A stretch of DNA of 64,000 bases from contig JAVJNT010000002.1 in assembly GCA_040217175.1 (NCBI GenBank), forward strand, positions 310,001 to 374,000. Direction: 5' to 3'. Both the position numbers and the translations under genes were made by a program. The notes below the pieces were generated by a model. It ran no database searches. It saw nothing but the letters and a program-made list of their open reading frames with translations, and had not been told where the DNA came from. Shown piece by piece: positions 19,111 to 27,356 of the stretch. Each line of letters opens with the position of its first letter. Position 1 is the stretch's first letter. The DNA is from Phycisphaerales bacterium. GTDB taxonomy: Bacteria; Planctomycetota; Phycisphaerae; Phycisphaerales; UBA1924.

Positions 19111-20460
19111 GTGAGCGATCTCTTCGGAGCAGAACGGGCCAAGCGACGGCGGAAGGCCGAGCCGTTGGCGGCGAGGATGCGGCCGCGTTCCATCGACGAG
19201 GTCGTCGGGCAGCAGCACATCCTGGGCCCGGGGAAGCTCCTTCGACGAATGCTGGAGGCCGACGCGCTCACCAGCCTCATCCTCCACGGGCCGCCGGGGA
19301 CGGGCAAGACGACGCTGGCGGGGCTGATCGCCGAGCACTCGGGGCGGCACTTCGAGGCGGCCAACGCGGCGTCGATCGGGGTGAAGCGGGTGCGCGAGAT
19401 CTCGGAGGTCGCGCGGGCGCGGCTGGAGGACGGAGGACCGCGGACGGTGCTGTTCCTGGACGAAGTGCACCGGTTCAGCCGCAGCCAGCAGGACGTGCTG
19501 CTCGAGGACGTGGAGCAGGGGGTGCTGACGCTGATCGGCGCGACCACGGAGAATCCGCTGTTCGCGTGCAACGCGGCGCTCGTGAGCCGGAGCACGCTGT
19601 TCCGGCTGGAGCCGCTCACCGAAGACGAGATCGTCGAGGTGCTGCGGCGTGCGCTCGTGAATGAACAGCGCGGCTACGGCACGCTGAACATCGAGGCGCA
19701 CGATGAGGCGCTGCGCGTCTGGGCGATCAAGAGCGATGGCGATGCGCGACGCGCGCTCACGGCGCTCGAAGTTGCGGTTCTGAGTTCGGGCAGGGACGGC
19801 GCGCGGATCGTCATCGACAGGCAAGTCGCCGAGGATTCGATCCAGCAGAAGGCGGCGGTATACGGTGACGACGAGCACTACGACTCGGCGTCGGCGATGA
19901 TCAAGAGCATCCGCGGGAGCGACCCGGACGCGGCGTGCTACTGGATCGCGCGGATGCTCGAGGGCGGCGAGGATCCGCGATTCATCGCCCGGCGGCTGGC
20001 GATCCTGGCCAGCGAGGACGTCGGCAACGCCGACCCGCGGGCTGTGATGGTGGCCGCGGCAACGTGGGAGCTCGTCGAGCGGATTGGGCTGCCCGAGGCG
20101 CGGATCACGCTGGGGCATTGCGCGTGCTACCTCGCGCTCGCGCCCAAGAGCAACGCGGCGTACCGGGCGATTGATGCGGCGATCGCAGACGTGAAGGAGG
20201 GGCGGACCGTGCCGGTGCCGGTATACCTGCGCGATCCCAATTCATCGCCGTTGACGACCGAGGACGCGACCGGCGTGCGCACCAAGGAGGCCGGCGGCGA
20301 AAAGTACGAGTACAGCCATGCGGCCGAAGGCGGCGTGACGGGGCAGGACTACCTGGGCGTACCGAAGCGGTACTACGAGCCCGGCGACGCCGGGGAGGAG
20401 GCCGCGATGGCGGCGCGGCTGGCGGAGATCCGGGCGTTGCGGCGCAAACGGCGGTCGTAG
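19111..20460 (+). CDS. rarA: Replication-associated recombination protein A (AAA+ ATPase)
   Basis: 449 residues from GTG 19111, which yields the usual MSDLFGAERA opening; an in-frame ATG at 19075 adds 12 residues and cannot be excluded. RarA/MgsA is a clamp-loader-like ATPase acting at stalled replication forks. Visible are Walker A GPPGTGKT (60-67), Walker B LFLDEVHR (114-121), sensor TTEN (145-148), and the C-terminal oligomerisation domain with YDSASAMIKSIRGSDPDAA and the family signature CYLALAPKSNAAYRA. The protein ends GQDYLGVPKRYYEPGDAG as in other RarA proteins. The + strand turns from C-rich to G-rich just before this gene (see findings). Confidence 0.95.
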   Translation: MSDLFGAERAKRRRKAEPLAARMRPRSIDEVVGQQHILGPGKLLRRMLEADALTSLILHGPPGTGKTTLAGLIAEHSGRHFEAANAASIGVKRVREISEVARARLEDGGPRTVLFLDEVHRFSRSQQDVLLEDVEQGVLTLIGATTENPLFACNAALVSRSTLFRLEPLTEDEIVEVLRRALVNEQRGYGTLNIEAHDEALRVWAIKSDGDARRALTALEVAVLSSGRDGARIVIDRQVAEDSIQQKAAVYGDDEHYDSASAMIKSIRGSDPDAACYWIARMLEGGEDPRFIARRLAILASEDVGNADPRAVMVAAATWELVERIGLPEARITLGHCACYLALAPKSNAAYRAIDAAIADVKEGRTVPVPVYLRDPNSSPLTTEDATGVRTKEAGGEKYEYSHAAEGGVTGQDYLGVPKRYYEPGDAGEEAAMAARLAEIRALRRKRRS

Positions 20461-20473
20461 CTCTTTCGAGAGG

Positions 20474-21712
20474 TTAGTTTGCGGGCTTGATGATGGTGAA
20501 CTCGATCTCGTGTCTGGTGGGCACGAGGACGAGGCCTGCCTGTTCCAGCAGTTCTGCGGGGAGCGTGGTCTTGTCGGCCGTGAGATCGAGATCGAGGAAC
20601 AGGTAACCCTCGTGATCGGTGCGGTCGAGGACGGGGGCGCTCATGATGCCGGCCACGTTGCCGACGATCGTGGCCATGGACGCGCTCGCACTGGTCAGGG
20701 TGATGGTGCGGCCATTCATCATCGAGCTGGTACCCAGGTGGCGATCAACGCCGGAATCTTTGAGCTTGAGGCCGGTGTCGGCGATGCGCAGCTTGTAGGC
20801 GTCGACCTCGCGCATCTCGGTTTCGAGGCGGACGCCCAGGCCGGCCGTGATGAGTTCGCGGACGGCGGGCATGAGCGTGTTGTACTGATCACGCGGAACG
20901 CGGTAGATGACGTCGAACTTTTGGTCGGTGACGGCGGGGTCGACCTCGACGGCGTAGCCACGCAGGTTGTAGAGCGAAGTAACGACACTGCCGGCCGTGC
21001 GGCCGAGCGCGGTGAGGGCGGTGCCGCTGGCGGAGGTCATGCTGTAGTTGCCCGCGGGGCGGACAATGACCTGGATGGCCGGCTGGTCTTCGATGGGCGA
21101 ATAGGGATCGATTCCAGCGGTCATTCCGCCGGAGAGGACGGGGCGGCCGTCGGGGCCGACCTGGCCGGGAGCCTTGATGTCTTGGTGTTCGCGTGCGGCG
21201 TACGGGTCTGGCTTGCCTTCGACGATCGTGGCGAGTCGTTCCTTCGTAAGCGCGGTGGGATGCGTTCGCGAGACGATGGTTCCGTCGCGGACGATGAAGG
21301 TCGTTGGCCAGCCGCGGACGGCGTAGTCCTTGACCATAGATCGATCCATGTCGTGGCCGATCCAGGTGTGGAGCTTCATGCGCTCCTGGAAGCTGTCGGT
21401 GATGGCGGGCTCTTCGTAGGTGACGCTGAGGAAGTTGACGCCCTTGGGAGCGAATTCGTCGTGGAGCTCGTTGATGTGCGGGATGGCTGCCACGCACGGG
21501 CCGCACCAGGTGCCCCAGAACTCGATGACGGTGGTGCCGTTCGACCAGGCTTCCCAGCTCGCGTTGGCGCCCTCGGGGGCGTTGGTCAGGGCATCGAGGG
21601 TGATGGGCGGAGCGGCGTCGCCCGGGCCGGGGGCCTGTTGAGCGCGGGCTGCGCCGGCCACGCAGGCTGCGAGCGTCAGGGCGAGCAGGGCGAGGCGCTG
21701 GATGCGGATCAT
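20474..21712 (-). CDS. Exported TlpA-like thioredoxin fused to a DUF3738/TIGR03435-like domain
   Basis: 412 residues from ATG 21712. A signal peptide (about 5-24, LALLALTLAACVAGAARAQ) is followed by a TlpA/AhpC-type thioredoxin domain (about 28-165). This has VIEFWGTWCGPC (CGPC at 70-73) and the cis-proline loop GWPTTFIVRDG. After a linker (about 170-215), residues about 216-412 show the DUF3738 pattern: long beta strands, a hypervariable RELITAGLGVRLETEMREVD segment and terminal VLVPTRHEIEFTIIKPAN. The thioredoxin part should act as a periplasmic thiol reductant or oxidant; the DUF3738 part is a domain of unknown function best known from acidobacteria. It diverges from the pseudopilin gene with 63 bases between starts. 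Confidence 0.82.
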   Translation of the reverse strand: MIRIQRLALLALTLAACVAGAARAQQAPGPGDAAPPITLDALTNAPEGANASWEAWSNGTTVIEFWGTWCGPCVAAIPHINELHDEFAPKGVNFLSVTYEEPAITDSFQERMKLHTWIGHDMDRSMVKDYAVRGWPTTFIVRDGTIVSRTHPTALTKERLATIVEGKPDPYAAREHQDIKAPGQVGPDGRPVLSGGMTAGIDPYSPIEDQPAIQVIVRPAGNYSMTSASGTALTALGRTAGSVVTSLYNLRGYAVEVDPAVTDQKFDVIYRVPRDQYNTLMPAVRELITAGLGVRLETEMREVDAYKLRIADTGLKLKDSGVDRHLGTSSMMNGRTITLTSASASMATIVGNVAGIMSAPVLDRTDHEGYLFLDLDLTADKTTLPAELLEQAGLVLVPTRHEIEFTIIKPAN

Positions 21713-21775
21713 GTTGGAAACCCCCGGAGTGCGTGGCCGACCGGGATCGGTCGACTCGGTGCCGTACGCTACGCG

Positions 21776-22465
21776 ATGCGCCGCGGGTTCACGCTGATCG
21801 AGATTCTCGTCGTCATCGCGATCATCGCGGTGCTGCTCGGCGTGTTGTTGCCGGTGCTCGCCGGCGCGCGGGACGCTGGCCGGGCTGCGGTGTGCCTCTC
21901 GAACCTGCGGCAGGCGCACCTGATCTGTGCCCAGTATGCAGACGAATACGACGGGTTCGGACCGGCGATCGGGCAGCCGTATGCGGCGCTGCCGAACTGG
22001 GCGTTGGTCGTGCAGACCGAGGCCAAGGGCGGGGCAGGGCGCGCGGGGACGGGGCCGGGCGAGGTGTTCGAGGAATCGGGCATCCTCGTGTGTCCGGCGT
22101 GCCAGGCGCAGACTGGCGAGCGGATGACGCGGACGTACGCCATGAACGCGACGGGGCTGGCGGGCCAGCCGGGGGACGCGGGCGACTACGACGCGCGGCC
22201 GACGTCGATCCGGTTCAACCTGGTGTCGCGGCCGGCCGAGACGCCCTTACTCGTCGACGCGGCGCCGACGCCGCCGGGGCCCGGGCAGCCGCCGCGCACG
22301 CGAACAGCCAGCGTCATCGACTTCCGGCAGGATTCGCACGTGGCGCAGCGGCTCGGCCTGTGGCACGGAGGCCGCGCCAGTGCGCGGTGCCACGCCGTGC
22401 GGTTCGATGGCTCGGCACGTGCGTTCGCGGGCGTCGAATCGGCGTGGCTGGAGCCGCTTCGATAA
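21776..22465 (+). CDS. Type II secretion/type IV pilin-like protein (pseudopilin)
   Basis: 229 residues from ATG 21776; the frame is open far upstream, but homology begins exactly here. It opens MRRGFTLIEILVVIAIIAVL, the class III signal: a short basic leader, the G|FTLIE prepilin peptidase cleavage site with Glu5, and a hydrophobic helix of about 20 residues. The rest contains SNLRQAHLICAQYADEYDGF and CPACQ, as in the large planctomycete set of DUF1559/H-X9-DG-like pseudopilins; the usual H-x9-DG end is seen as RCHAVRFDGSARAFAG. Such proteins are processed by PilD and assemble into pseudopili; they are abundant in this phylum and their roles are mostly unknown. No secretion ATPase gene is nearby. 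Confidence 0.9.
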   Translation: MRRGFTLIEILVVIAIIAVLLGVLLPVLAGARDAGRAAVCLSNLRQAHLICAQYADEYDGFGPAIGQPYAALPNWALVVQTEAKGGAGRAGTGPGEVFEESGILVCPACQAQTGERMTRTYAMNATGLAGQPGDAGDYDARPTSIRFNLVSRPAETPLLVDAAPTPPGPGQPPRTRTASVIDFRQDSHVAQRLGLWHGGRASARCHAVRFDGSARAFAGVESAWLEPLR

Positions 22466-22468
22466 TCG

Positions 22469-23056
22469 CTACTCGCAGCCCGCGTCGAACTCGTTCTGAA
22501 AGGCGAGGAAGTCGAAGATGGTGAGCTCGCCGTCGCCGTCGAAGTCGGCGAGCGGGTCGCCGGCGTCGAACAGGTTCTGGAACGCAAGGAAGGCGAAGAT
22601 GGTGAGCTGTCCGTCGCCGTCGAGGTCGGCGCGGCACGGTGGCTCGCCGAACGTGAGGCGATAGGCGGCGCCGCCAACGCCGAAGGGACTCGCGGTGACG
22701 CTGATCTCCATCGAGAGCGGGCCGCGGTGCGAGAGGTAGACCTCGCCGCTCGACCAGCGGTCGTCGGCAAAGGCGGCGTCGTAGTCGGCGCCGATCTCGT
22801 CGCCGATGGTGGTCGGCTCGGAGCACACGAACTCATCAACGGTGCCGGCACGATCGACCAGGCGGACGGAGAACCGGTCACCCGACGCGAACGCGTCGGT
22901 GACTTGGAGTTGCGGGTTGTCGTCGGTGATGAAGATGCTGATGATGATGAGGTCGCCGACCGGGCCGAAGGTGAAGCGTTCCCAGTCCTGAGCGTGGGCA
23001 GCGTGGGTGAAGGCGAGGAGCGAGGCGGCCGGGACGATGGTGATTCGAGCCTGCAT
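22469..23056 (-). CDS. Small secreted protein with C-terminal dockerin-like GC repeats
   Basis: 195 residues from ATG 23056 (GGGGG 10 bases upstream). A signal peptide runs to about residue 22 (THAAHAQ). The middle (about 24-138) is a beta-rich domain I do not recognise; it looks like a pre-peptidase C-terminal or jelly-roll fold. The tail has two EF-hand-like units: DLDGDGQLTIFAFLAFQNLF (144-163) and DFDGDGELTIFDFLAFQNEF (171-190), ending DAGCE. In the first unit the twelfth calcium-loop residue is Ala155 rather than Asp. The tail recurs on six other proteins in this window and probably acts as an anchoring or interaction tag. The lipB gene precedes it by 68 bases on the same strand. Confidence 0.75.
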   Translation of the reverse strand: MQARITIVPAASLLAFTHAAHAQDWERFTFGPVGDLIIISIFITDDNPQLQVTDAFASGDRFSVRLVDRAGTVDEFVCSEPTTIGDEIGADYDAAFADDRWSSGEVYLSHRGPLSMEISVTASPFGVGGAAYRLTFGEPPCRADLDGDGQLTIFAFLAFQNLFDAGDPLADFDGDGELTIFDFLAFQNEFDAGCE

Positions 23057-23124
23057 TTCGATACCCCCAATCGAGTTTCGTGCGGGTGGCGACCGTTCCC
23101 TTATACCCGAAACGGCGGGACCGA

Positions 23125-23850
23125 TCAACGGGAAATCGGGCTGGCCGCGTGCTCGGTCACGAGGCGGGCCAGATGGCCGGCCAGGGTGGTGCGTGCGGCG
23201 CTGAAGCCGGGGCACGACTCGCCCAGGATCGCGTGCATGCTCGTCACCGGGCGGCCCGCGAGGCCGCACGGGACGATGAGGTTGAAGTGGGCAAGGTCGG
23301 GCGAGACGTTGAGGGCCAGGCCGTGCATGGTGACCCACTTGCGGACGCGGACGCCCATGGCGGCGATCTTGGCTGGTGGCCCCATGCCCGGCGATACCCA
23401 GACGCCGGTGGCGGTTTCGTCGCGCTCGCCCGAGATGTCGTACGTCGCGAGGGTGTCGATGACGGCCTGTTCGAGCAGGCGCATGTAGCCGTGCAACCCG
23501 AGGGGCTTGCCGCTGGGTGCGGAAAGGCGCTCGAGATCGAGGATGGGGTAGGCGACGATCTGGCCCGGGCCGTGGTAGGTGACGTCGCCGCCCCGATCGG
23601 TCTGGTGGAGCTCCACGCCGAGCGACGCGAGGTGGTCGATCGAGGCGAGCACGTGTTCGGCGGCACCCGGGCGGCTGGTGACGGTGATGACCGGTTCGTG
23701 CTCGACGAGGTAGATCGTGCCGATGGGGCCGCCGGGGACGCCCCGCGCGTCGATGAGCTCGGCCTGTCGCGCCCGCTGGATCTCCAGGGCCTGGGCGTAG
23801 CCCATGCGGCCCAGGTCGATGATGTCGAGGCCCGGATGCGAGTCTGCCAC
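23125..23850 (-). CDS. lipB: Octanoyl-[ACP]:protein N-octanoyltransferase
   Basis: 241 residues from GTG 23850. LipB transfers octanoate from acyl carrier protein to lipoyl domains, the first step of endogenous lipoylation, in the cytoplasm. All family marks are present: LVEHEPVITVTSRPG, RGGDVTYHGPGQIVAYPI (HGPGQ at 93-97), the catalytic lysine in KIAAMGVRVRKWVTMHG (Lys161), and the catalytic cysteine in LIVPCGLAG (Cys195). The frame is open further upstream across the divergent lpxA start, so the GTG at the edge of homology was preferred. No lipA is in the window. Confidence 0.94.
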   Translation of the reverse strand: MADSHPGLDIIDLGRMGYAQALEIQRARQAELIDARGVPGGPIGTIYLVEHEPVITVTSRPGAAEHVLASIDHLASLGVELHQTDRGGDVTYHGPGQIVAYPILDLERLSAPSGKPLGLHGYMRLLEQAVIDTLATYDISGERDETATGVWVSPGMGPPAKIAAMGVRVRKWVTMHGLALNVSPDLAHFNLIVPCGLAGRPVTSMHAILGESCPGFSAARTTLAGHLARLVTEHAASPISR

Positions 23851-23886
23851 GCTCGACGGTAGCTCCGGAGGCTCTACGATGGGTCG

Positions 23887-24723
23887 ATGTCCACCGCCTC
23901 TTCGAGCCATCACGAGACTGCCGAGATTCACGCTTCCGCGTATGTCGACCCCGAGGCGCATCTCGGCGAGGGGGTGGTCGTCGGGCCGCGGTGCCACGTG
24001 GGCGCCGGCGTGCGGCTCGATGCGGGCGTGCGACTCATCGCGTCGGTGCACCTGGAAGGGCCCGCGACGATCGGCACGGGCACGACGATCTATCCGTTCG
24101 CGGTGATCGGCATGCCCGGGCAGGACTTCAAGTTCTCGCCGGGCGATCCGACGCCGGGAGTCGTCATCGGCTCTGGGTGCGTGATCCGCGAGCACGTGAC
24201 GGTGCACGCGGCGACGACCGATGCACACCCCACCAGCGTTGGCAACAAGTGCTACTTGATGGCGGCCAGCCACGTTGGGCACGACTGCATGGTCGGCAAC
24301 GGCGTGATCCTCGTGAACAATGCGTTGCTGGCCGGCCACGTCACGGTGTACGACAACGCGACGATGAGCGGGAACACGGCCGTGCACCAGCACTGCCGGG
24401 TGGGCCGGATGGCGTTCATCTCGGGCGGCGTTGCGACGGCCATGGACGTGCCGCCCTTCTGCCTGTGCGATCAGATCAACGCAACGAACGGGCTCAACTT
24501 GGTGGGGCTGCGACGCGCGGGCGTACCCAAACCGTCGATCGACGCCTTGCGTTTCGCGTTCCGCACGGTGATTTCCAAGAGCCTCCCGCGAGAGGAAGCG
24601 CTGGCGACGCTACGTGAGCTCGGCGGCGATGATCCGTACGTACAGGAGATGGCCGACTTCATCGCAACGAGCAAGCGGGGCGTCGGACGCGGCGCGGGGC
24701 GGAACACGCGGCGGTCTGGCTGA
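23887..24723 (+). CDS. lpxA: Acyl-[ACP]--UDP-N-acetylglucosamine O-acyltransferase
   Basis: 278 residues. LpxA adds the first 3-hydroxyacyl chain to UDP-GlcNAc, the committed entry to lipid A synthesis. The N-terminal two thirds show the hexapeptide left-handed beta-helix. The active-site segment ASHVGHDCMVGN carries His132 at the place of the E. coli catalytic His125. LLAGHVTVYDNATMSGNTAV and FISGGVATAMDVPPF follow the family. The helical C-terminus includes GLNLVGLRRAGVPKPSIDAL. The last 12 residues are basic and not part of the usual enzyme. It diverges from lipB (36 bases between starts). No lpxB/C/D is present in the window. Confidence 0.93.
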   Translation: MSTASSSHHETAEIHASAYVDPEAHLGEGVVVGPRCHVGAGVRLDAGVRLIASVHLEGPATIGTGTTIYPFAVIGMPGQDFKFSPGDPTPGVVIGSGCVIREHVTVHAATTDAHPTSVGNKCYLMAASHVGHDCMVGNGVILVNNALLAGHVTVYDNATMSGNTAVHQHCRVGRMAFISGGVATAMDVPPFCLCDQINATNGLNLVGLRRAGVPKPSIDALRFAFRTVISKSLPREEALATLRELGGDDPYVQEMADFIATSKRGVGRGAGRNTRRSG

Positions 24724-24750
24724 GCGACCTTCGGGCCCAGGGAGGGGCGG

Positions 24751-25620
24751 ATGGTGCGGCGGACGAACACATCACCCGACGATTGGCCGGCGCTGTGCGT
24801 GCTGGCCAGCGGCTCGAGCGGCAACTGCTCGGTGCTGCGGAGCGCCGACGGGCGGCTGGTCTTGATCGACGCGGGGCTGAGCCCCCGGCGTACGGCGGCG
24901 GCGCTGGGCGAGCTCGGGCACGGGCTCGAGGACGTCGACGCGATCGTGCTGACGCACCTGGACAGCGATCACTTCTACTCGTCGTGGGCGAGCGTGGCGC
25001 CGCGAAAGCTCGGAAGGGGCGCGTGCGTGTGGGTGCACGCGTCGCACGCCCGAGAGCGGCGGCTGGACCCGCTTCACGACGCCGGGCGCCTGCGGACGTT
25101 CGAGCGCGACGCGTTCGAGCCGATGCGATCGGCGACGTTCACGAGTCGGCTGGCGAGCCACGACGCCGAGGGCGTGGCGACGTTCCGGATCGAGACGCCG
25201 CAGGGCGAGCTGGGCTTCCTGACCGACCTGGGCGAGGTGACGGATCGGCTGGTCGAGTTCCATGCCGACGTGGGCGTGCTGGCGATCGAGAGCAACTACT
25301 GCCCGCGCCTCCAGGCACGTTCGGAGCGGCCGGACTTCCTCAAGCGGCGGATCATGGGCGGCGCGGGGCACCTGAGCAACGAGCAGTGCCTCGGGGCAAC
25401 CGAGGCCATCGGGCCGCGCGAGCACGCGGTGTTCCTGCATCTCTCGAGGGAGTGCAACCGGCCGGAGATCGTCGGCGAGTTGCACGAGGGCGCGGACTAT
25501 GCGCGCACGATCGCGTCGGCCGAGGCGCCGACGCGGTGGGTGCCGATCTCGGGCGGGCGCGCGGCGCCGGCTCCGGTCGTTCCGGCGGCGCCCATGACGC
25601 TGTTCGGGCCGATGCGGTGA
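24751..25620 (+). CDS. MBL-fold metallo-hydrolase (YycJ/WalJ-like)
   Basis: 289 residues. The N-terminus CVLASGSSGNCSVLR and LVLIDAGLSPRRTA matches the YycJ/WalJ subgroup of the metallo-beta-lactamase fold, whose members act on nucleic acid 5' ends or in cell-wall/replication coordination. The metal motif reads THLDSDH (His69, Asp71, Asp73, His74), so the second histidine of HxHxDH is Asp. Later ligands are plausible in FLTDLGEVTDRL, AIESNY and HLSRECNRPE (His in FLHLS). The last 25 residues are Ala/Pro-rich. Its TGA shares bases with the GTG of the methyltransferase gene downstream, so the two are translationally coupled. Nuclease activity is inferred from family membership only. Confidence 0.82.
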   Translation: MVRRTNTSPDDWPALCVLASGSSGNCSVLRSADGRLVLIDAGLSPRRTAAALGELGHGLEDVDAIVLTHLDSDHFYSSWASVAPRKLGRGACVWVHASHARERRLDPLHDAGRLRTFERDAFEPMRSATFTSRLASHDAEGVATFRIETPQGELGFLTDLGEVTDRLVEFHADVGVLAIESNYCPRLQARSERPDFLKRRIMGGAGHLSNEQCLGATEAIGPREHAVFLHLSRECNRPEIVGELHEGADYARTIASAEAPTRWVPISGGRAAPAPVVPAAPMTLFGPMR

Positions 25621-26537
25621 GCGAGCCGAGGTCGGGCGATCCGGCGCTGGGGTATCGCAACACGAGCGGGCAGCGCGTGGGCGGCCGAGAGGGCTCGGCG
25701 GCGGAGGTCGGTGCGTCGCGGCTGGCGCGTTGGTTCGGCGGGCTGCTGAGGACGAGAAAGGTCGTCACGGTCGAGGGCGTCCGGTACGAGGAGCTCGATG
25801 CCGTGCCGCTGCGCCGGGCGCTGGCCCGGGGCATGGGCAAGCGGTACCGCGTGCGGTTCCCCGATCGCGCGAAGATGGTTCTGGAGGTGAGCGGCGCGCG
25901 GCCGATCGCCGACCTGCTGGGCGAGACCGACCTGGGCGAGTTCACGCTGATCGATCCGCTGATGCGGCCGGGCGATCGCGTCCTGCTGTTGCACGCGGGC
26001 ACGGGGCACGGGGCGGCGTGGCTGAGCGAGCGGCTGGGGCCGACCGGCGCGCTCGTGGCCCTCGAGCCCGATGCGACGAGCGTGCGCTATGCGCGGCACC
26101 GGTATCACCCGGCCAATACGTCGCTGGAGGTCTGCGACCTGCATTCCCCGACGAATGCGCCGCCCGCGCTCGCCGGCGAACTGGACGGCGCGTTCGATGG
26201 CATCGTGCACCGGCGGCTGCCGGGCGATGGGCCGCAACGCGACGCGCAGCTCCGTGAGTGCTGGCGGTTGCTGTCGCCAGGCGGGGTGATGACGGTGCTC
26301 CTCGCGTTGCCCAGCGGCCACCACGACCCGCGCGAGGACCCGCGGCTGGGCGCGCTCGAGGGCGAGCTGCGGGCGCTGGCGGGCGCGCAGGCGCCGGGCA
26401 TCGAGCGGCTGGAGCGCGTGCGCGTGCACGCGCGATGCGGCGTCATGCTCGAACGATCCTTCGACGACGACGACCAGCCGCCGGCGCCCGAAGGCGGGAG
26501 TCCGGGGGACCAGGGCGGCGAGGGCCAGCGCGTCTAG
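25617..26537 (+). CDS. SAM-dependent methyltransferase resembling tRNA (adenine-N1) TrmI
   Basis: 306 residues from GTG 25617, which overlaps the preceding stop (GTGA). After about 45 variable residues comes a small beta-rich part, then GDRVLLLHAGTGHGAAWLSE. That is motif I of a class I methyltransferase in the setting seen in TrmI/Trm61 (DPLMRPGDRVL before it). LVALEPDATSVRYARHRY supplies the acidic SAM-ribose contact. The usual TrmI catalytic DxP motif is not clear; the corresponding region reads FDGIVHRRLPGDG. ECWRLLSPGGVMTVLLALPSG is the late beta-hairpin. A nucleic-acid target is suggested by the fold and by coupling to a possible nuclease gene, but the changed motif means another substrate is possible. 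Confidence 0.65.
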   Translation: MSEPRSGDPALGYRNTSGQRVGGREGSAAEVGASRLARWFGGLLRTRKVVTVEGVRYEELDAVPLRRALARGMGKRYRVRFPDRAKMVLEVSGARPIADLLGETDLGEFTLIDPLMRPGDRVLLLHAGTGHGAAWLSERLGPTGALVALEPDATSVRYARHRYHPANTSLEVCDLHSPTNAPPALAGELDGAFDGIVHRRLPGDGPQRDAQLRECWRLLSPGGVMTVLLALPSGHHDPREDPRLGALEGELRALAGAQAPGIERLERVRVHARCGVMLERSFDDDDQPPAPEGGSPGDQGGEGQRV

Positions 26538-26540
26538 GCC

Positions 26541-27335
26541 TTACGGGCCCGACAGCGTGCGCAGCACGGCGAGGGTGCCGGCGGTCGCGGCGGCGAGCGC
26601 ATCCTCGGGCGGCGTGCCGGGGCGCAGCTCGACCGTGAGCACGACCTGCTGCTCGTCGAGCCCGTACCACGAACCGAGCGAGCCAGCGGGATTGGTGAAG
26701 TCGGCGTTCATGCGCCACGACGGATCGACGCGCGCCGCGGCGCGGACGAAGGCCTCGGCGAGCGGGCCGGCGGTTTCCATCGGGCCGTCGGGATCGACGA
26801 AGGGGCCGCCGCCGGTCGAGTGGAAGACGACGATGACCGCGGGCCGTGCCTGCTGGATGAAGCGGTGCACGGCGGCGGCCTCGGGCTCGCTGAGGGGGTT
26901 CGGGCCGTGGGCGGTCGAGGGGCGGAAGTTTCGTGCGGGCCAGTTGCGGTTGAGGTCGACGCCGCGCGCGTTGCCGCGGCGCTGGCGCTCCAGGCCGTCT
27001 GGGTTCATGTTCGCGATCGCGTGGAGCGTGAGGCGGCCCTCGTAGCCGGCGGTGCGCAGGCGCAGCCACAGGTCGTCGAAGCGCTGGTAGACCTCGGGTT
27101 CGTCGCCGTGGATCAGCCCGATGACGAGCACGCCCGTTGGCCCGGCGCCGTGGGTGCGCACGAAGATCGGGCGGCCCTGGCGGCTGGCGCCGAGCTGGGT
27201 CGCGGCGGACTCGAGCGCGGGCGGTGCGGGCATGTCGACGCGGTCGCCGGGGGGCGTGAGGTAGTCCTGGGGGCGGCCGGCGCAGGCTGCCAGGAGGAGG
27301 GAGAAGAGGAGAGGGAGGAGGCGGCACGCGTTCAT
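26541..27335 (-). CDS. M14-family zinc carboxypeptidase-like lipoprotein (MpaA-like)
   Basis: 264 residues. The N-terminus MNACRLLPLLFSLLLAAC has a lipobox cysteine at 18, so it is probably anchored in the envelope. The M14 zinc site is intact: His76 and Glu79 in GLIHGDEPEV, and His172 in VVFHSTGGG. The catalytic glutamate is Glu236 in VVLTVELRPG. NPDGLERQRRGNARGVDLNRNWP supplies the substrate-binding Arg/Asn. The short length and these blocks resemble MpaA, which cleaves gamma-D-glutamyl-diaminopimelate in murein peptides, so peptidoglycan turnover is the likeliest role. It converges on the TrmI-like gene with 3 bases between stops. Confidence 0.85.
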   Translation of the reverse strand: MNACRLLPLLFSLLLAACAGRPQDYLTPPGDRVDMPAPPALESAATQLGASRQGRPIFVRTHGAGPTGVLVIGLIHGDEPEVYQRFDDLWLRLRTAGYEGRLTLHAIANMNPDGLERQRRGNARGVDLNRNWPARNFRPSTAHGPNPLSEPEAAAVHRFIQQARPAVIVVFHSTGGGPFVDPDGPMETAGPLAEAFVRAAARVDPSWRMNADFTNPAGSLGSWYGLDEQQVVLTVELRPGTPPEDALAAATAGTLAVLRTLSGP

Positions 27336-27356
27336 CCGCCACGATAGGACGAATCG

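Noticed and set aside
20461-20472. CTCT-TTCG-AGAG mini-hairpin between converging rarA and the redoxin gene
   Set aside because: A 4-bp stem is too short to call a terminator.
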